Assembly (NCBI GenBank): GCA_934169775.1
Contig: CAKPOI010000002.1
Span: forward strand, 35,804 to 99,803
Reading direction: 5' to 3'
Source: an uncultured Clostridia bacterium
Lineage (GTDB): Bacteria; Bacillota; Clostridia; TANB77; CAG-508
Length of the DNA stretch: 64,000 bases
Numbering within the stretch: the stretch's first letter is position 1; each line of letters starts with the position of its first letter. The position numbers and the translations under genes are program-made. Below, one piece after another: positions 34,218-43,196 of this stretch. The notes below the pieces were generated by a model, which had not been told where the DNA came from, did no database searches, and worked only from the letters and a program-made list of their open reading frames with translations.

Positions 34218-34823
34218 ATGATTATTAAAGACCCTCAGTTTGAAGTTTCTGCTGTTAGTCCTAAACAATATCCCAAAAATAATCTTCCAGAAATTGTTTT
34301 AGTTGGGAAATCTAATGTTGGAAAATCTAGTTTTATAAATACTATGATTAATAGGAAAAAATTAGCTAGAACTAGTAGTGAACCTGGTAAAACACGTCAA
34401 ATAAATTTTTATAATATGGATGATTCTTTTTACTTTGTTGATCTTCCAGGTTATGGTTATAGTAAAATGTCAAAAAAAGAACAAGAACAAGTCGGAAATT
34501 TTATTGAATATTATTTGCAACATCGCGAGCAAATTACTTTGGTTATTTTTTTAGTCGATATTAGACATACTCCTACTGCTAATGACAAATTGATGTATGA
34601 CTATATTATTCGTGCTGGTTTACCTTGTCTGATTCTTGCTAATAAAGCTGATAAAATTGCTGTTACTAAAGTAGATAGTGAAGTCAAAAAAATTCAGCAG
34701 TTTTTGAATCCTATGCTTGATATTACTACTTTACCTTTTTCTTCTGAAAGAAAAACTTACTCTGATGATGTTTGGAAATTTTTGCAAGATGTTTTTGGGG
34801 ACGGACTCAAAAAACATCAATAA
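34218..34823 (+). CDS. engB: Ribosome biogenesis GTPase EngB (YsxC); C-terminus formed by a repeat
   Basis: 201 residues, a TrmE-Era-like GTPase for 50S assembly. G1 GKSNVGKSS, G3 DLPGYG, and G4 NKAD are intact. The last residues, DVFGDGLKKHQ, are encoded by a REP-like repeat (34788-34820), so the native C-terminus has been replaced or extended. This is at the normal end of the GTPase fold, so activity may be retained. It follows serS after 137 bp. Confidence 0.95.
   Translation: MIIKDPQFEVSAVSPKQYPKNNLPEIVLVGKSNVGKSSFINTMINRKKLARTSSEPGKTRQINFYNMDDSFYFVDLPGYGYSKMSKKEQEQVGNFIEYYLQHREQITLVIFLVDIRHTPTANDKLMYDYIIRAGLPCLILANKADKIAVTKVDSEVKKIQQFLNPMLDITTLPFSSERKTYSDDVWKFLQDVFGDGLKKHQ
34788..34820. 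repeat. REP-like repeat inside the 3' end of engB
   Basis: GATGTTTTTGGGGACGGAC and its partner arm AAAAAACATC form the palindrome. It encodes the last ten codons of engB. Confidence 0.8.
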
Positions 34824-34924
34824 TGATTTGATACTAATACAAAAATAAAGATAGCAACAAAATTATTTATATTGCTATCTTTATTTTTTATATTATAGCA
34901 AAGTTCTTCGAACTTACTTTATTT

Positions 34925-35206
34925 CTATCTACAGCAATGATGTTTTTTATTTTTCTTACAAATCAGTAATATAATTGTCAAAATTAAAAGTAATCCCAAG
35001 ACAACTGCTAATACTATAATTGCTGCTAAAGCTCCTAAAAATGTTCCTGCTAATGATGCTCCTATTATTATTCCTATTACAGTTGTAAATGCTGCAAGTA
35101 ATATTGTTGCTACTATTCCTAAACAATTAGTTTTTTTATTTTCTTCTTTGTATTCACAGCCATGTCTTGTATTATCATAACAACATACTTTTTCTTGTGG
35201 CTCCAT
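34925..35206 (-). CDS. Small Cys-rich membrane protein
   Basis: 93 residues: a cysteine-containing hydrophilic N-terminus (VCCYDNTRHGCEYKEE), two long hydrophobic segments rich in Ala, Ile, Leu and Gly (about 28-80), and a basic tail KKNKKHHCCR. The paired cysteines at both ends may bind metal or form disulphides. AGGAGGTGA precedes the ATG. No family recognised. Confidence 0.65.
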   Translation of the reverse strand: MEPQEKVCCYDNTRHGCEYKEENKKTNCLGIVATILLAAFTTVIGIIIGASLAGTFLGALAAIIVLAVVLGLLLILTIILLICKKNKKHHCCR

Positions 35207-35267
35207 ACAAAGTCACCTCCTACATAGTATTAAATAAATACTATTAGTATATATTATGAAAATTTTG

Positions 35268-35447
35268 TCAATTTGTTACTTTTTTTGTAATCATTTTTAG
35301 TGCTTTAGGTCTTTCTAGTGTTATAATATGTCCACAACCTTGACATTTCAATTTAAAGTCTACACCAACTCGTGTAATTTCCCATAATTTGCTTCCACAT
35401 GGATGTTGTTTTTTAGTTCTTACAATATCGCCAACTTCATATTCCAT
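35268..35447 (-). CDS. DUF951-family small protein
   Basis: 59 residues. MEYEVGDIVRTKKQHPCGSK, then WEITRVGVDFKLKCQGCGHII, matches the DUF951 pattern: an SH3-like beta barrel with a CxxCGH knuckle. Start ATG at 35447, TGA at 35268-35270. The family is widespread in Bacillota and often lies near ychF or rpsF; here it lies downstream of gltX. Its function is unknown, though a nucleic-acid-binding role is often suspected. Confidence 0.85.
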   Translation of the reverse strand: MEYEVGDIVRTKKQHPCGSKLWEITRVGVDFKLKCQGCGHIITLERPKALKMITKKVTN

Positions 35448-35495
35448 ATAAATTCATTCCTTCCTAGCTAGCACAAACTTATCTAAATTTACAAT

Positions 35496-37154
35496 TTATA
35501 AACTTGCTTTTGCAATTTCAAAACGAGATTTGATTGTGTCTTTACCTAAAACTTGCATAATTTCATACATGTCAGGTGTATTTGTTCTTTTTGTTAAAGC
35601 TACTCTTAATACAGTACTTACATCTCCAACATGAGCTTTATATGCATTAGGATTTGCCTTAAATTCTTTTACTTCTTTTGCATATCCCATTTCTCCAGCA
35701 AGTTCTTTTATTTTATCAAACCATGTTTGTTTATCATCTTTTGGATTGTAGTATTTTGTAATATATAAATCTAATATTTTTTTGATTTCTTCTTTATTGT
35801 TTATTACTTGATATTGATATTCATTTTCATCTTTTTCAAATAATTCATTATACATATATGAAATATTTTCCTTTACATCTGACCATTTTGAAATATCTTT
35901 TCTTGGCTTTTTATTTCCTCTTTCTATTCCAAAAACTTTTAAAGAATAATCTTTTTGATTTTCCAATAATTCTGCTAACTCATTATCTTGTTTTTTAGCC
36001 CATTTTAAAGAATTATTATAAACATCTTCTGCTGACATTTTTGATATTACTATTTTTGATACATCTAAAAGTTTTACCATGTCAAACAAAGCTCCACTAA
36101 CGCTCATTTTATTTAATTGTAAATCAAATTCTTCTATTGTTTTTTCTGGATTAGCTCTTCTCCAGTTTTCAAATGTAGAATTTGCAATATTTAGTAAATA
36201 TTCTTTTACCGCTTCTTTTGGTATACCTTCTTCTGCATAATAGCTAACTGCTGCTTCAGGGTCTTTTCTTTTACTTAATTTACGTTTATTTCCATCATCA
36301 TTTTTCATTATTGGTGCAATATGTGCATATTTAGGTGCTTTAAATCCTAAAACTTGGAATAATTGTAAATGTAATGGTACTGATGATAACCATTCATCTC
36401 CTCTTATTACATGTGTTGTGTGCATTAAATGATCGTCAACAGCATGTGCAAAATGATATGTTGGTAATCCATCTCCTTTTATTATTACTACATCTTGGTC
36501 ATTTTCTGGAAACTCTACATTTCCTTTTATTATGTCTTTATGTTTTATTTTTCTATCTTCTCTTCCAGGTGATTTTAAACGTATTATATAATCGTCTCCT
36601 GCTTCTATTTTTTTAGCCATTTCTTCTACTGTTAGCCCTCTACATTTTGCCCATATTCCATAATATCCTGGTCTTATTTTTGCTGCTTCTTGTTTTTCTC
36701 TTATTTGATTTAATTCTTCTGGTGTGCAAAAACATGGATATGCTTTTCCTTGTTCTATTAAGTATTTCGCATATGCTTGATATATTTCTTTTCTTAGACT
36801 TTGTTTGTATGGTCCATATTTTCCTACTTCTTCTGTTTCTGAGGTCATTCCTTCATCTGGTTCTATTCCAAATTCTTTTAATGATTCTACTATTCCTTTT
36901 ATTCCATTCTTTACTTCTCTTTTTTGGTCTGTGTCTTCTATTCTTAAGAAAAATACTCCTTTTGTTTGTTCTGCTAGTTTTCTTGCTATTAATCCTTGAT
37001 ATAACCCTCCTACATGCATTACACCTGTTGGACTTGGTGCAAATCTTGTTACTATTGCTCCTTCTTCTAGTTGTCTTTCTGGATATTTTTCTTCATAATA
37101 ATTTATTGGTTTTGCATTTGGAAATATTAAATTTGCTAATTCTTTATAATCCAT
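35496..37154 (-). CDS. gltX: Glutamyl-tRNA synthetase (long clostridial form)
   Basis: 552 residues, longer than the usual 470-490. Class I signatures: the HIGH equivalent is APSPTGVMHVGGL (positions about 39-51) and KMSKS is KRKLSKRKD. The C-terminal anticodon-binding region contains an extra helical, Lys/Glu-rich stretch typical of the clostridial long form. It charges tRNA(Glu), and possibly tRNA(Gln) for transamidation. It follows the RNase J gene with about 53 bp between. Confidence 0.94.
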   Translation of the reverse strand: MDYKELANLIFPNAKPINYYEEKYPERQLEEGAIVTRFAPSPTGVMHVGGLYQGLIARKLAEQTKGVFFLRIEDTDQKREVKNGIKGIVESLKEFGIEPDEGMTSETEEVGKYGPYKQSLRKEIYQAYAKYLIEQGKAYPCFCTPEELNQIREKQEAAKIRPGYYGIWAKCRGLTVEEMAKKIEAGDDYIIRLKSPGREDRKIKHKDIIKGNVEFPENDQDVVIIKGDGLPTYHFAHAVDDHLMHTTHVIRGDEWLSSVPLHLQLFQVLGFKAPKYAHIAPIMKNDDGNKRKLSKRKDPEAAVSYYAEEGIPKEAVKEYLLNIANSTFENWRRANPEKTIEEFDLQLNKMSVSGALFDMVKLLDVSKIVISKMSAEDVYNNSLKWAKKQDNELAELLENQKDYSLKVFGIERGNKKPRKDISKWSDVKENISYMYNELFEKDENEYQYQVINNKEEIKKILDLYITKYYNPKDDKQTWFDKIKELAGEMGYAKEVKEFKANPNAYKAHVGDVSTVLRVALTKRTNTPDMYEIMQVLGKDTIKSRFEIAKASL

Positions 37155-37207
37155 TTCTTACTTCATCCTTTCAATATTGAAATTCAATTTAATTATTCCA
37201 AATCATT

Positions 37208-39199
37208 TTATACTTCCATAATAATTGGTATAATCATTGGATTTCTTTTAGTTTTCATAAAAATATAATCTCTTAAGTTTTCTCTAACAGTTGATTTAAT
37301 AGTTGACCAATCACGGATACCTCTTTGTTCACATTTACTAATCTCATGTCTAACAACTGATTTAACGTCATCCATTAAATTTTCAGATTCTCTAACATAC
37401 ACGAATCCTCTTGATATAACATCAGGTCCAGCAACAACTTCACCTGTGTTGGAATCCATAGTTAAAACAATAACTATTAATCCATCTTGTGACAAATGTT
37501 GTCTATCTCTTAAAACTATATTTCCGACATCTCCAACTCCTAGTCCATCTACTAGTACTCTTCCACTTGGAACACTACCAGCAAATTTAGCCTCATCTTC
37601 GTCAAGTTCTAATGTTCTACCATTTGACATATAAAAGATGTTTTTGGTTTCTATTCCCATATCATGTGCTGTTTCTCCATGTGCTATTAATTGTCTATAT
37701 TCTCCATGGACTGGAATAAAATATTTTGGTTTAGCTAATGCTAAAATTAATTTTTGTTCTTCTTGGCAAGCATGTCCAGATACGTGAACATCAGCTAATG
37801 CACTATATACAACTTCTGCACCTATTTGCATTAAATCATCAATTACTTTAGATACAAATTTTTCGTTTCCTGGTATTGGATTTGCAGATATTATTACTAA
37901 ATCATTTGGTGTTATTTTTACTTTTCTATGGTCTCCTGCTGCCATTCTTGTTAAAGCTGACATTGGTTCCCCTTGACTTCCTGTAGTAATTATTACTAAT
38001 TGTTCGTCATTATATGTGTTTATTTGATCAATGTCTATAAATAAATCTTCTGGACATTCTATATATCCTAAGGCTCTTGCTGTTGTTATCATATTTATCA
38101 TACTTCTTCCACATACAGCAATTTTTCTTCCATATTTTACAGCACTATTTACAATTTGTTGAACTCTGTGTACATTTGATGCAAATGTTGCTACAACTAT
38201 TCTTTTTGTACAATGTATAAATAATTTGTCAAACACCTCTCCTACAGAGCTTTCTGACATTGTAAATCCTTTTCTTTCTGCGTTTGTACTATCTGCCATT
38301 AATGCTAGTATACCTTTGTTTCCTAATTCTGCAATTCTCCCAAAATCCATCATTTTTCCATCAATTGGTGTATAGTCTACTTTAAAATCTCCTGTGTGTA
38401 GAACTGTTCCTACTGGTGTAGTTATTGCTAACATGACTGAATCTGGAATACTATGTGTGCTTCTTATAAATTCTACTTTAAATTTTTCTCCTAATATTAT
38501 TGTTTGTCCAGGTGTTACTTCTATTAATTCTGTACTTCTTAGTAATTTATGCTCTTCTAATTTATTTTTTATTAGTCCTATTGTTAATTTTGTAGCATAA
38601 ATTGGTACATTTATTTGTTTTAAGAAATATGGTATGCTTCCTATATGGTCTTCATGTCCATGTGTTATTACCATTCCTTTTATTTTTTCTTTGTTTCTTT
38701 CTAAGTAAGTAATGTCTGGTATTACTAAATCTATTCCTAACATATCATCTTCTGGAAATGATAGTCCACAATCTACTATTACTATTTCATCTTCATATTC
38801 AAATACTGTTATGTTTTTTCCAACTTCATGTAATCCACCTAATGGTATTATTTTTAATTTTGATTTTTTGAATATATCTGAATTTCTTTTGTTTGATGTT
38901 GTTGGTAAATTTTCTTCATTTTTTACATTTACTAGACTTGTTGCTTTTCTACTATGTCTTATCATTGATTTTTCTTCTCTTTTTATTGGTAATTTAGTAG
39001 CTTTTTCTGTAGTTCTTGTTCTCCTACTTCTTGAATTTGTTTTACTTTCTATTGCCTTTTTTTCTAATGTTCTCCCTTCTGTTCTTTTTGTTTTTTCTCC
39101 TTTTTTATTTGTATTATTTCTTATTTCTGCATTTGTTTTTCTTGTATTTCTTTTTGTATTTTCTTTTTTTTCTTGTCCGTTTTCATTTTCTCTTGTCAT
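37208..39199 (-). CDS. rnj: Ribonuclease J with a long basic N-terminal extension
   Basis: 663 residues. The metallo-beta-lactamase core has HGHEDHIG (about 179-186), then beta-CASP motifs and the C-terminal RNase J domain ending IIPIIMEV. RNase J acts as a 5'-3' exonuclease and endonuclease in mRNA decay. The first 110 residues are an extra, low-complexity segment of Arg, Lys, Asn, Glu and Thr not present in Bacillus RNase J1, and may bind RNA or partner proteins. Confidence 0.93.
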   Translation of the reverse strand: MTRENENGQEKKENTKRNTRKTNAEIRNNTNKKGEKTKRTEGRTLEKKAIESKTNSRSRRTRTTEKATKLPIKREEKSMIRHSRKATSLVNVKNEENLPTTSNKRNSDIFKKSKLKIIPLGGLHEVGKNITVFEYEDEIVIVDCGLSFPEDDMLGIDLVIPDITYLERNKEKIKGMVITHGHEDHIGSIPYFLKQINVPIYATKLTIGLIKNKLEEHKLLRSTELIEVTPGQTIILGEKFKVEFIRSTHSIPDSVMLAITTPVGTVLHTGDFKVDYTPIDGKMMDFGRIAELGNKGILALMADSTNAERKGFTMSESSVGEVFDKLFIHCTKRIVVATFASNVHRVQQIVNSAVKYGRKIAVCGRSMINMITTARALGYIECPEDLFIDIDQINTYNDEQLVIITTGSQGEPMSALTRMAAGDHRKVKITPNDLVIISANPIPGNEKFVSKVIDDLMQIGAEVVYSALADVHVSGHACQEEQKLILALAKPKYFIPVHGEYRQLIAHGETAHDMGIETKNIFYMSNGRTLELDEDEAKFAGSVPSGRVLVDGLGVGDVGNIVLRDRQHLSQDGLIVIVLTMDSNTGEVVAGPDVISRGFVYVRESENLMDDVKSVVRHEISKCEQRGIRDWSTIKSTVRENLRDYIFMKTKRNPMIIPIIMEV

Positions 39200-39611
39200 A
39201 AATTCTCACATTCCTTTCTATAAATATAAATTATACTTATATTTTCAAATATAAAAGAAGCTTATTTTGCTATACATTGTCTTTTATTTTGATTTTATAA
39301 GTTTTTCTCTCTTTATTTCAATTTCATTTTCCTAAATTTTATGTTTACACAATAAATGCAATTAATATTCTATGAATTTTTTTAATTCATAGAAATTAAA
39401 AACATAATTCTCCTATGTTTATTATTAACTAATATTTAAAGTTTTAACAACTTTTATTAATTGTTTTTTAATTTTCCGTTTTTAATTAATAAATTTTGAT
39501 AATATCTCTTTATTATCTTTTCCGCTTCTTTTATAAACATTTTGTCCTATATTTTAGGTTTAAATAAAATCTCATCCTTTGCCTCTCTTGGCAAACACTG
39601 GTAAAATTATA
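39200..39611 (-). promoter_or_regulatory. Long structured leader of the RNase J gene
   Basis: About 400 nt between a consensus promoter and the rnj ATG, with no ORF. Hairpins seen: TTTGCC/GGCAAA with a 6-nt loop near 39578-39595, GATAATA/TATTATC near 39500, and CTATGAATT/AATTCATAG near 39370-39392. RNase J may regulate itself through this leader; that is inference. Confidence 0.5.
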
Positions 39612-39634
39612 CTATATTTTAGTATTATTGTCAA
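39606..39634 (-). promoter_or_regulatory. Sigma-A promoter of the RNase J gene
   Basis: On the minus strand TTGACA (39629-39634), exactly 17 nt, TATAAT (39606-39611): full consensus. Confidence 0.85.
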
Positions 39635-39714
39635 GCAGTCTTTTGGGTGTTTTTTTACTTATTAGTTAATGTTTTTTGGAATTTTTTTGTAAATTTTTAT
39701 ATTTTTAAATTTAT

Positions 39715-39743
39715 GTATATTTTTTTCCACTTTTGGCATAATA
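39715..39743 (+). promoter_or_regulatory. Forespore sigma-G/sigma-F type promoter of spoVT
   Basis: GTATA (39715-39719), exactly 17 nt, CATAATA (39737-39743). This fits the forespore consensus (GNATA-type -35, CATnnTA -10). SpoVT genes are transcribed by sigma-G in Bacillus, so sequence and biology agree. Confidence 0.7.
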
Positions 39744-39806
39744 ACAGTAGACATAAATTTAAAAGAGAATTTTTGAAAATAATTATGAAAGGATTGTGAT
39801 AAAATT

Positions 39807-40361
39807 ATGAAAGCAACAGGTGTTGTGCGTAGAATAGATGACTTAGGAAGAGTTGTTATTCCTAAAGAAATAAGAAAAACTTTACGTATTAAAGAGGGTG
39901 ACCCTTTAGAAATTTTTACTGATAGAGAGGGTCAAGTCATTTTGAAAAAGTATTCTCCTATAGGTGAACTTTCTGAATTTGCTGCTGGCTATGCAGAAAC
40001 TTTATCTAAAACTACTGGTCATATTGCTTGTATTACTGATAAAGATACTATTATTGCTGTTTCTGGTGGTTCTAAAAAGGAATTTTTGGAACAAGATGTT
40101 AGCTCTGAATTAGAACAACTTATGGAAGATAAGGAAGTTTATACTAGTAAGGATAATAGTGATGTTTCTATGCCTATTACTAAAAATGATAATAGGGAGA
40201 GAAAATATAATGCTCAAGTTGTGTACCCTATTATTTCTAATGGTGATACTATTGGTACTGTTATTTTGATGTCTAAAGATTCTTCTTCTAAAATGAATGA
40301 TGTTGAAAAGAAAGTTGCTCAGTCTGCTGCTACTTTTCTTGGTAGTCAAATGGAAATTTAG
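39807..40361 (+). CDS. spoVT: Stage V sporulation regulator SpoVT
   Basis: 184 residues: an AbrB-type swapped-hairpin DNA-binding domain (1-50, KATGVVRRIDDLGRVVIPKE) and a C-terminal GAF-like domain (about 55-180, TGHIACITDKDTIIAVSGG). SpoVT tunes late forespore gene expression. The ATG at 39807 is preceded by AAAGGATTG. A REP-like repeat begins 2 bp after the stop. Confidence 0.95.
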   Translation: MKATGVVRRIDDLGRVVIPKEIRKTLRIKEGDPLEIFTDREGQVILKKYSPIGELSEFAAGYAETLSKTTGHIACITDKDTIIAVSGGSKKEFLEQDVSSELEQLMEDKEVYTSKDNSDVSMPITKNDNRERKYNAQVVYPIISNGDTIGTVILMSKDSSSKMNDVEKKVAQSAATFLGSQMEI

Positions 40362-40362
40362 C

Positions 40363-40467
40363 GATGTTTTTGGGGCCGGACTCAAAAATCATCACAATTT
40401 TCAACTTATATAAGAAATAATAGCATGTAAGAATGATGTTTTTTGAGTCCGGCCCCAAAAGCATTAC
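40363..40467. repeat. Inverted pair of REP-like repeats between convergent genes
   Basis: Units at 40363-40394 (GGGGCCGGACTC) and 40432-40467 (GAGTCCGGCCCC) are in opposite orientation. They sit at the 3' ends of spoVT and the KAP gene; the second contains the TAA of the KAP gene. They may act as a bidirectional terminator. Confidence 0.75.
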
Positions 40468-42404
40468 TCATATTTTCCTAAAATATAGCCTAAATCTTTT
40501 GAAAACTCTCTAAGCATAACGATTTTTATAGTTGTACCTTTATCTTTTAAGTAATCATCCATAATTTGTTTTAATAATTTAATATTTTTCATTTCAGGTT
40601 CAATTTGCTCTTTATATCTTTCAACACGATCAACTAATTTTTCTTTTATAAGAACTATGTCTTCATTACTAGCACAAGATATTCTTTGGAATAATTGATA
40701 TGAATCATAATATTTGAATATTGGCATTTGCATACATTGTTTGTCAAATTTTTCGTAAAACTGTTCCATTTTCATAGGTATGCATTTAAATACATCTTCT
40801 GCCATTTCTCTATATTTTTTGTCTAATAGTTGATTATTTAAATTATCAAAATGTCTTAAAATTTCTTCCATATCTTCTGCAAATTCTTCTATTGCTATTT
40901 TTGATAATTCTTCATTTACATTTTCGCAGTATTCTGATTTTAAAGATGATTTATTCATTCCATCAAAAAATACATTTTTTAATGTTTTTACATCATAATC
41001 TATTAATCCTTTTCTTGAAAAATAACTAAAATATGCATATATTTTTACTATATCAATTAATTCTAAGTTTCCTTCTTTTATGTCTTTCATTATGTCTTCT
41101 ATGACTCCGTCAAATTCATCGTCTGATATTTTCCAATATTCTTCAGTAAGTAATCTTTTATATCCTGGTAGATTTTCTGTGTCTACAGTGTTTCTAATTG
41201 TTTCCATGTCTTGTTTGAATATTTTCATATCAAATATTCTTGTTCGTACATAATATTCTATAAATTTGAAAAATCTATATTCTGCTTTGAAATTGTAGTA
41301 ATAATTGTTATCAAATTCTTTTATATAAAATTGTCTGTTATCCATTAATACTCTTGATGATACTAATATTGCTTTATATTCTTCATTGTCTTTTATATTC
41401 ATGAATTTATTTTTGGTTACTTTTCCTGCTTTTATTTCAAATGATATTGCTATTGTAAATATTAACATTGTTTGTATTACTCTATGACTTGTGTTAGGAT
41501 AACTTTTATTTACCATATCAAATACTTTTTTGAAATCATTTAATGCATGTTTTAATATTCTTAAATTTCTGGTTCCGCTTCTTTCAAATGTATTTATTAT
41601 TAGTCTAGTATTTTCTCTTAGGAATCTAATCAAATCTGGTTCATTCTCATATCTCATTAAAATTCCATTTATGATATAATCAAATTTTGGTGCATATTCA
41701 AAAGTTTCTCCTATTAGTTTTTCTTTTATTCTTTCATAGTCATTTGCTTTATCAAATACATGTTCAATTTTGTCTTGGATCTTTTCTACCATTGGTTTGT
41801 CTGTTTTATTTAATTCATTTTGTTTATCTAATAAATATGTTGCTATAAATGTTTTCATTTCAAGATTTGAGCTTTTTAACTTTGTTGATAATTCTTTTTC
41901 ATTACATATTATTATTGTTTTTATATGGTCATGTTCAACAAAATTATTTATATATCCTAATATGTCTATTACATCTACATTTGCTCTTTCCAAGTCATCA
42001 AAACATAAAACTTTATCATCTGTTGAGAAAAAGTCTGCATAATCTATTTTATCTCCATTTTGTGTTACTCCAAAGAAATTTGCCATATCTAGTCCTGTTT
42101 TTGCATATTCTGGAATATTAGTTTGTCCATTTGCATCCATGAATTTTCTTAAATTTTTGTCCATTAGTTGTGTTGTTTCTATAAAGATTTTTTTGCTTAT
42201 TTCCTCTAGATTTGATATTCCATATAATGACATATATATAGTTGTGTATCTTTTTCCATTAAGTTGCATTGTTTCTATTTTTTTGCGTATTTTATTGTTC
42301 CAAAAATATGTTTTTCCTGAACCCCATTCTCCATTTATCATTATGGCATAATCTGTGTAATCTGAACGTACATAATCTAAGATACTTTCTACTAAATCTT
42401 CCAT
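40464..42404 (-). CDS. KAP-family P-loop NTPase
   Basis: 646 residues. Walker A GEWGSGKTY lies at about 25-33 and Walker B VLCFDDLER at about 131-139, which fits the KAP NTPase group. The rest is long, helical and rich in Lys, Glu, Asp and Tyr, with no transmembrane insertion in the ATPase domain as in some KAP proteins. Such proteins are poorly characterised; some work in phage defence or membrane-associated signalling. There is no companion effector gene, so I do not assign a role. Confidence 0.8.
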   Translation of the reverse strand: MEDLVESILDYVRSDYTDYAIMINGEWGSGKTYFWNNKIRKKIETMQLNGKRYTTIYMSLYGISNLEEISKKIFIETTQLMDKNLRKFMDANGQTNIPEYAKTGLDMANFFGVTQNGDKIDYADFFSTDDKVLCFDDLERANVDVIDILGYINNFVEHDHIKTIIICNEKELSTKLKSSNLEMKTFIATYLLDKQNELNKTDKPMVEKIQDKIEHVFDKANDYERIKEKLIGETFEYAPKFDYIINGILMRYENEPDLIRFLRENTRLIINTFERSGTRNLRILKHALNDFKKVFDMVNKSYPNTSHRVIQTMLIFTIAISFEIKAGKVTKNKFMNIKDNEEYKAILVSSRVLMDNRQFYIKEFDNNYYYNFKAEYRFFKFIEYYVRTRIFDMKIFKQDMETIRNTVDTENLPGYKRLLTEEYWKISDDEFDGVIEDIMKDIKEGNLELIDIVKIYAYFSYFSRKGLIDYDVKTLKNVFFDGMNKSSLKSEYCENVNEELSKIAIEEFAEDMEEILRHFDNLNNQLLDKKYREMAEDVFKCIPMKMEQFYEKFDKQCMQMPIFKYYDSYQLFQRISCASNEDIVLIKEKLVDRVERYKEQIEPEMKNIKLLKQIMDDYLKDKGTTIKIVMLREFSKDLGYILGKYE

Positions 42405-42479
42405 TCTTCCACTTTCCTTTCTTAAGTACTTTCTAATTTTTACATGTAAATTTTAAAGCCTTTATATTATATAGTTTTT

Positions 42480-43145
42480 TTAATCTTTTGCTAATACCAA
42501 AACTCCAATATTTGTTGGCTCTGCTTTTTTTATCTCTTTGCAACATGAGTTTGCTGTATTCCCTGTTGTATAAATGTCATCAAATAGCAAAACATTTTTA
42601 TTTCTTAGTATTTGTTGATTTTTTAATTCATATACATTTTGAGCATTTTTTTCTCTTTCTTCTTTGTTTAATTTACTTTGCTCTATTGTATTTTTTATTT
42701 TGTATAAACATTTTGTTTCTAATTTTAGTTCTTTGTTATTATTATTTTTTAATTGTTTACTTATTTCTTTTGCTATTAATAAACTTTGGTTATATCCTCT
42801 TTCTTTTTTTCTTTTTTTGCTTATTGGTACTGGAATGATTATATCATACTCTTTTATTTTTTCAAATATTTTTGCATCTTTTAATAAAAAATTTACAAAC
42901 ATTTTATATAAATATGATTTTTCGTTAAATTTGTAATCTAGTATTTTTTCTCTTATAATTCCATCATACTTAAATATTGAAATTAATTCATTAAAAAAAA
43001 TATATGGATTTTGATTTTCTTCTATTTTCCAAATTGCTTCATTTTCTAGTATTTTCTGACATTTTTTGCAAAGAGCTTTTTCATTTATTTTTCCACATAT
43101 TCCACACTTTTGTGGATATATTATATTTTGTATTTTTTGTAGCAT
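42480..43145 (-). CDS. comFC: ComFC-like phosphoribosyltransferase-domain protein
   Basis: 221 residues with an N-terminal zinc knuckle (CGICGK and CKKC) and a phosphoribosyltransferase domain with NQSLLIAKEISK and the PRPP loop LLFDDIYTTGNT. In naturally competent Bacillota ComFC is needed for DNA uptake. With a complete type IV pilus including PilT in the same window, a competence role is plausible but not shown. It follows recD2 closely. Confidence 0.9.
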   Translation of the reverse strand: MLQKIQNIIYPQKCGICGKINEKALCKKCQKILENEAIWKIEENQNPYIFFNELISIFKYDGIIREKILDYKFNEKSYLYKMFVNFLLKDAKIFEKIKEYDIIIPVPISKKRKKERGYNQSLLIAKEISKQLKNNNNKELKLETKCLYKIKNTIEQSKLNKEEREKNAQNVYELKNQQILRNKNVLLFDDIYTTGNTANSCCKEIKKAEPTNIGVLVLAKD

Positions 43146-43196
43146 ATATTTCCTTTCGCTTTATATTAACATTATTATAGTTGACTTTTTACCATT

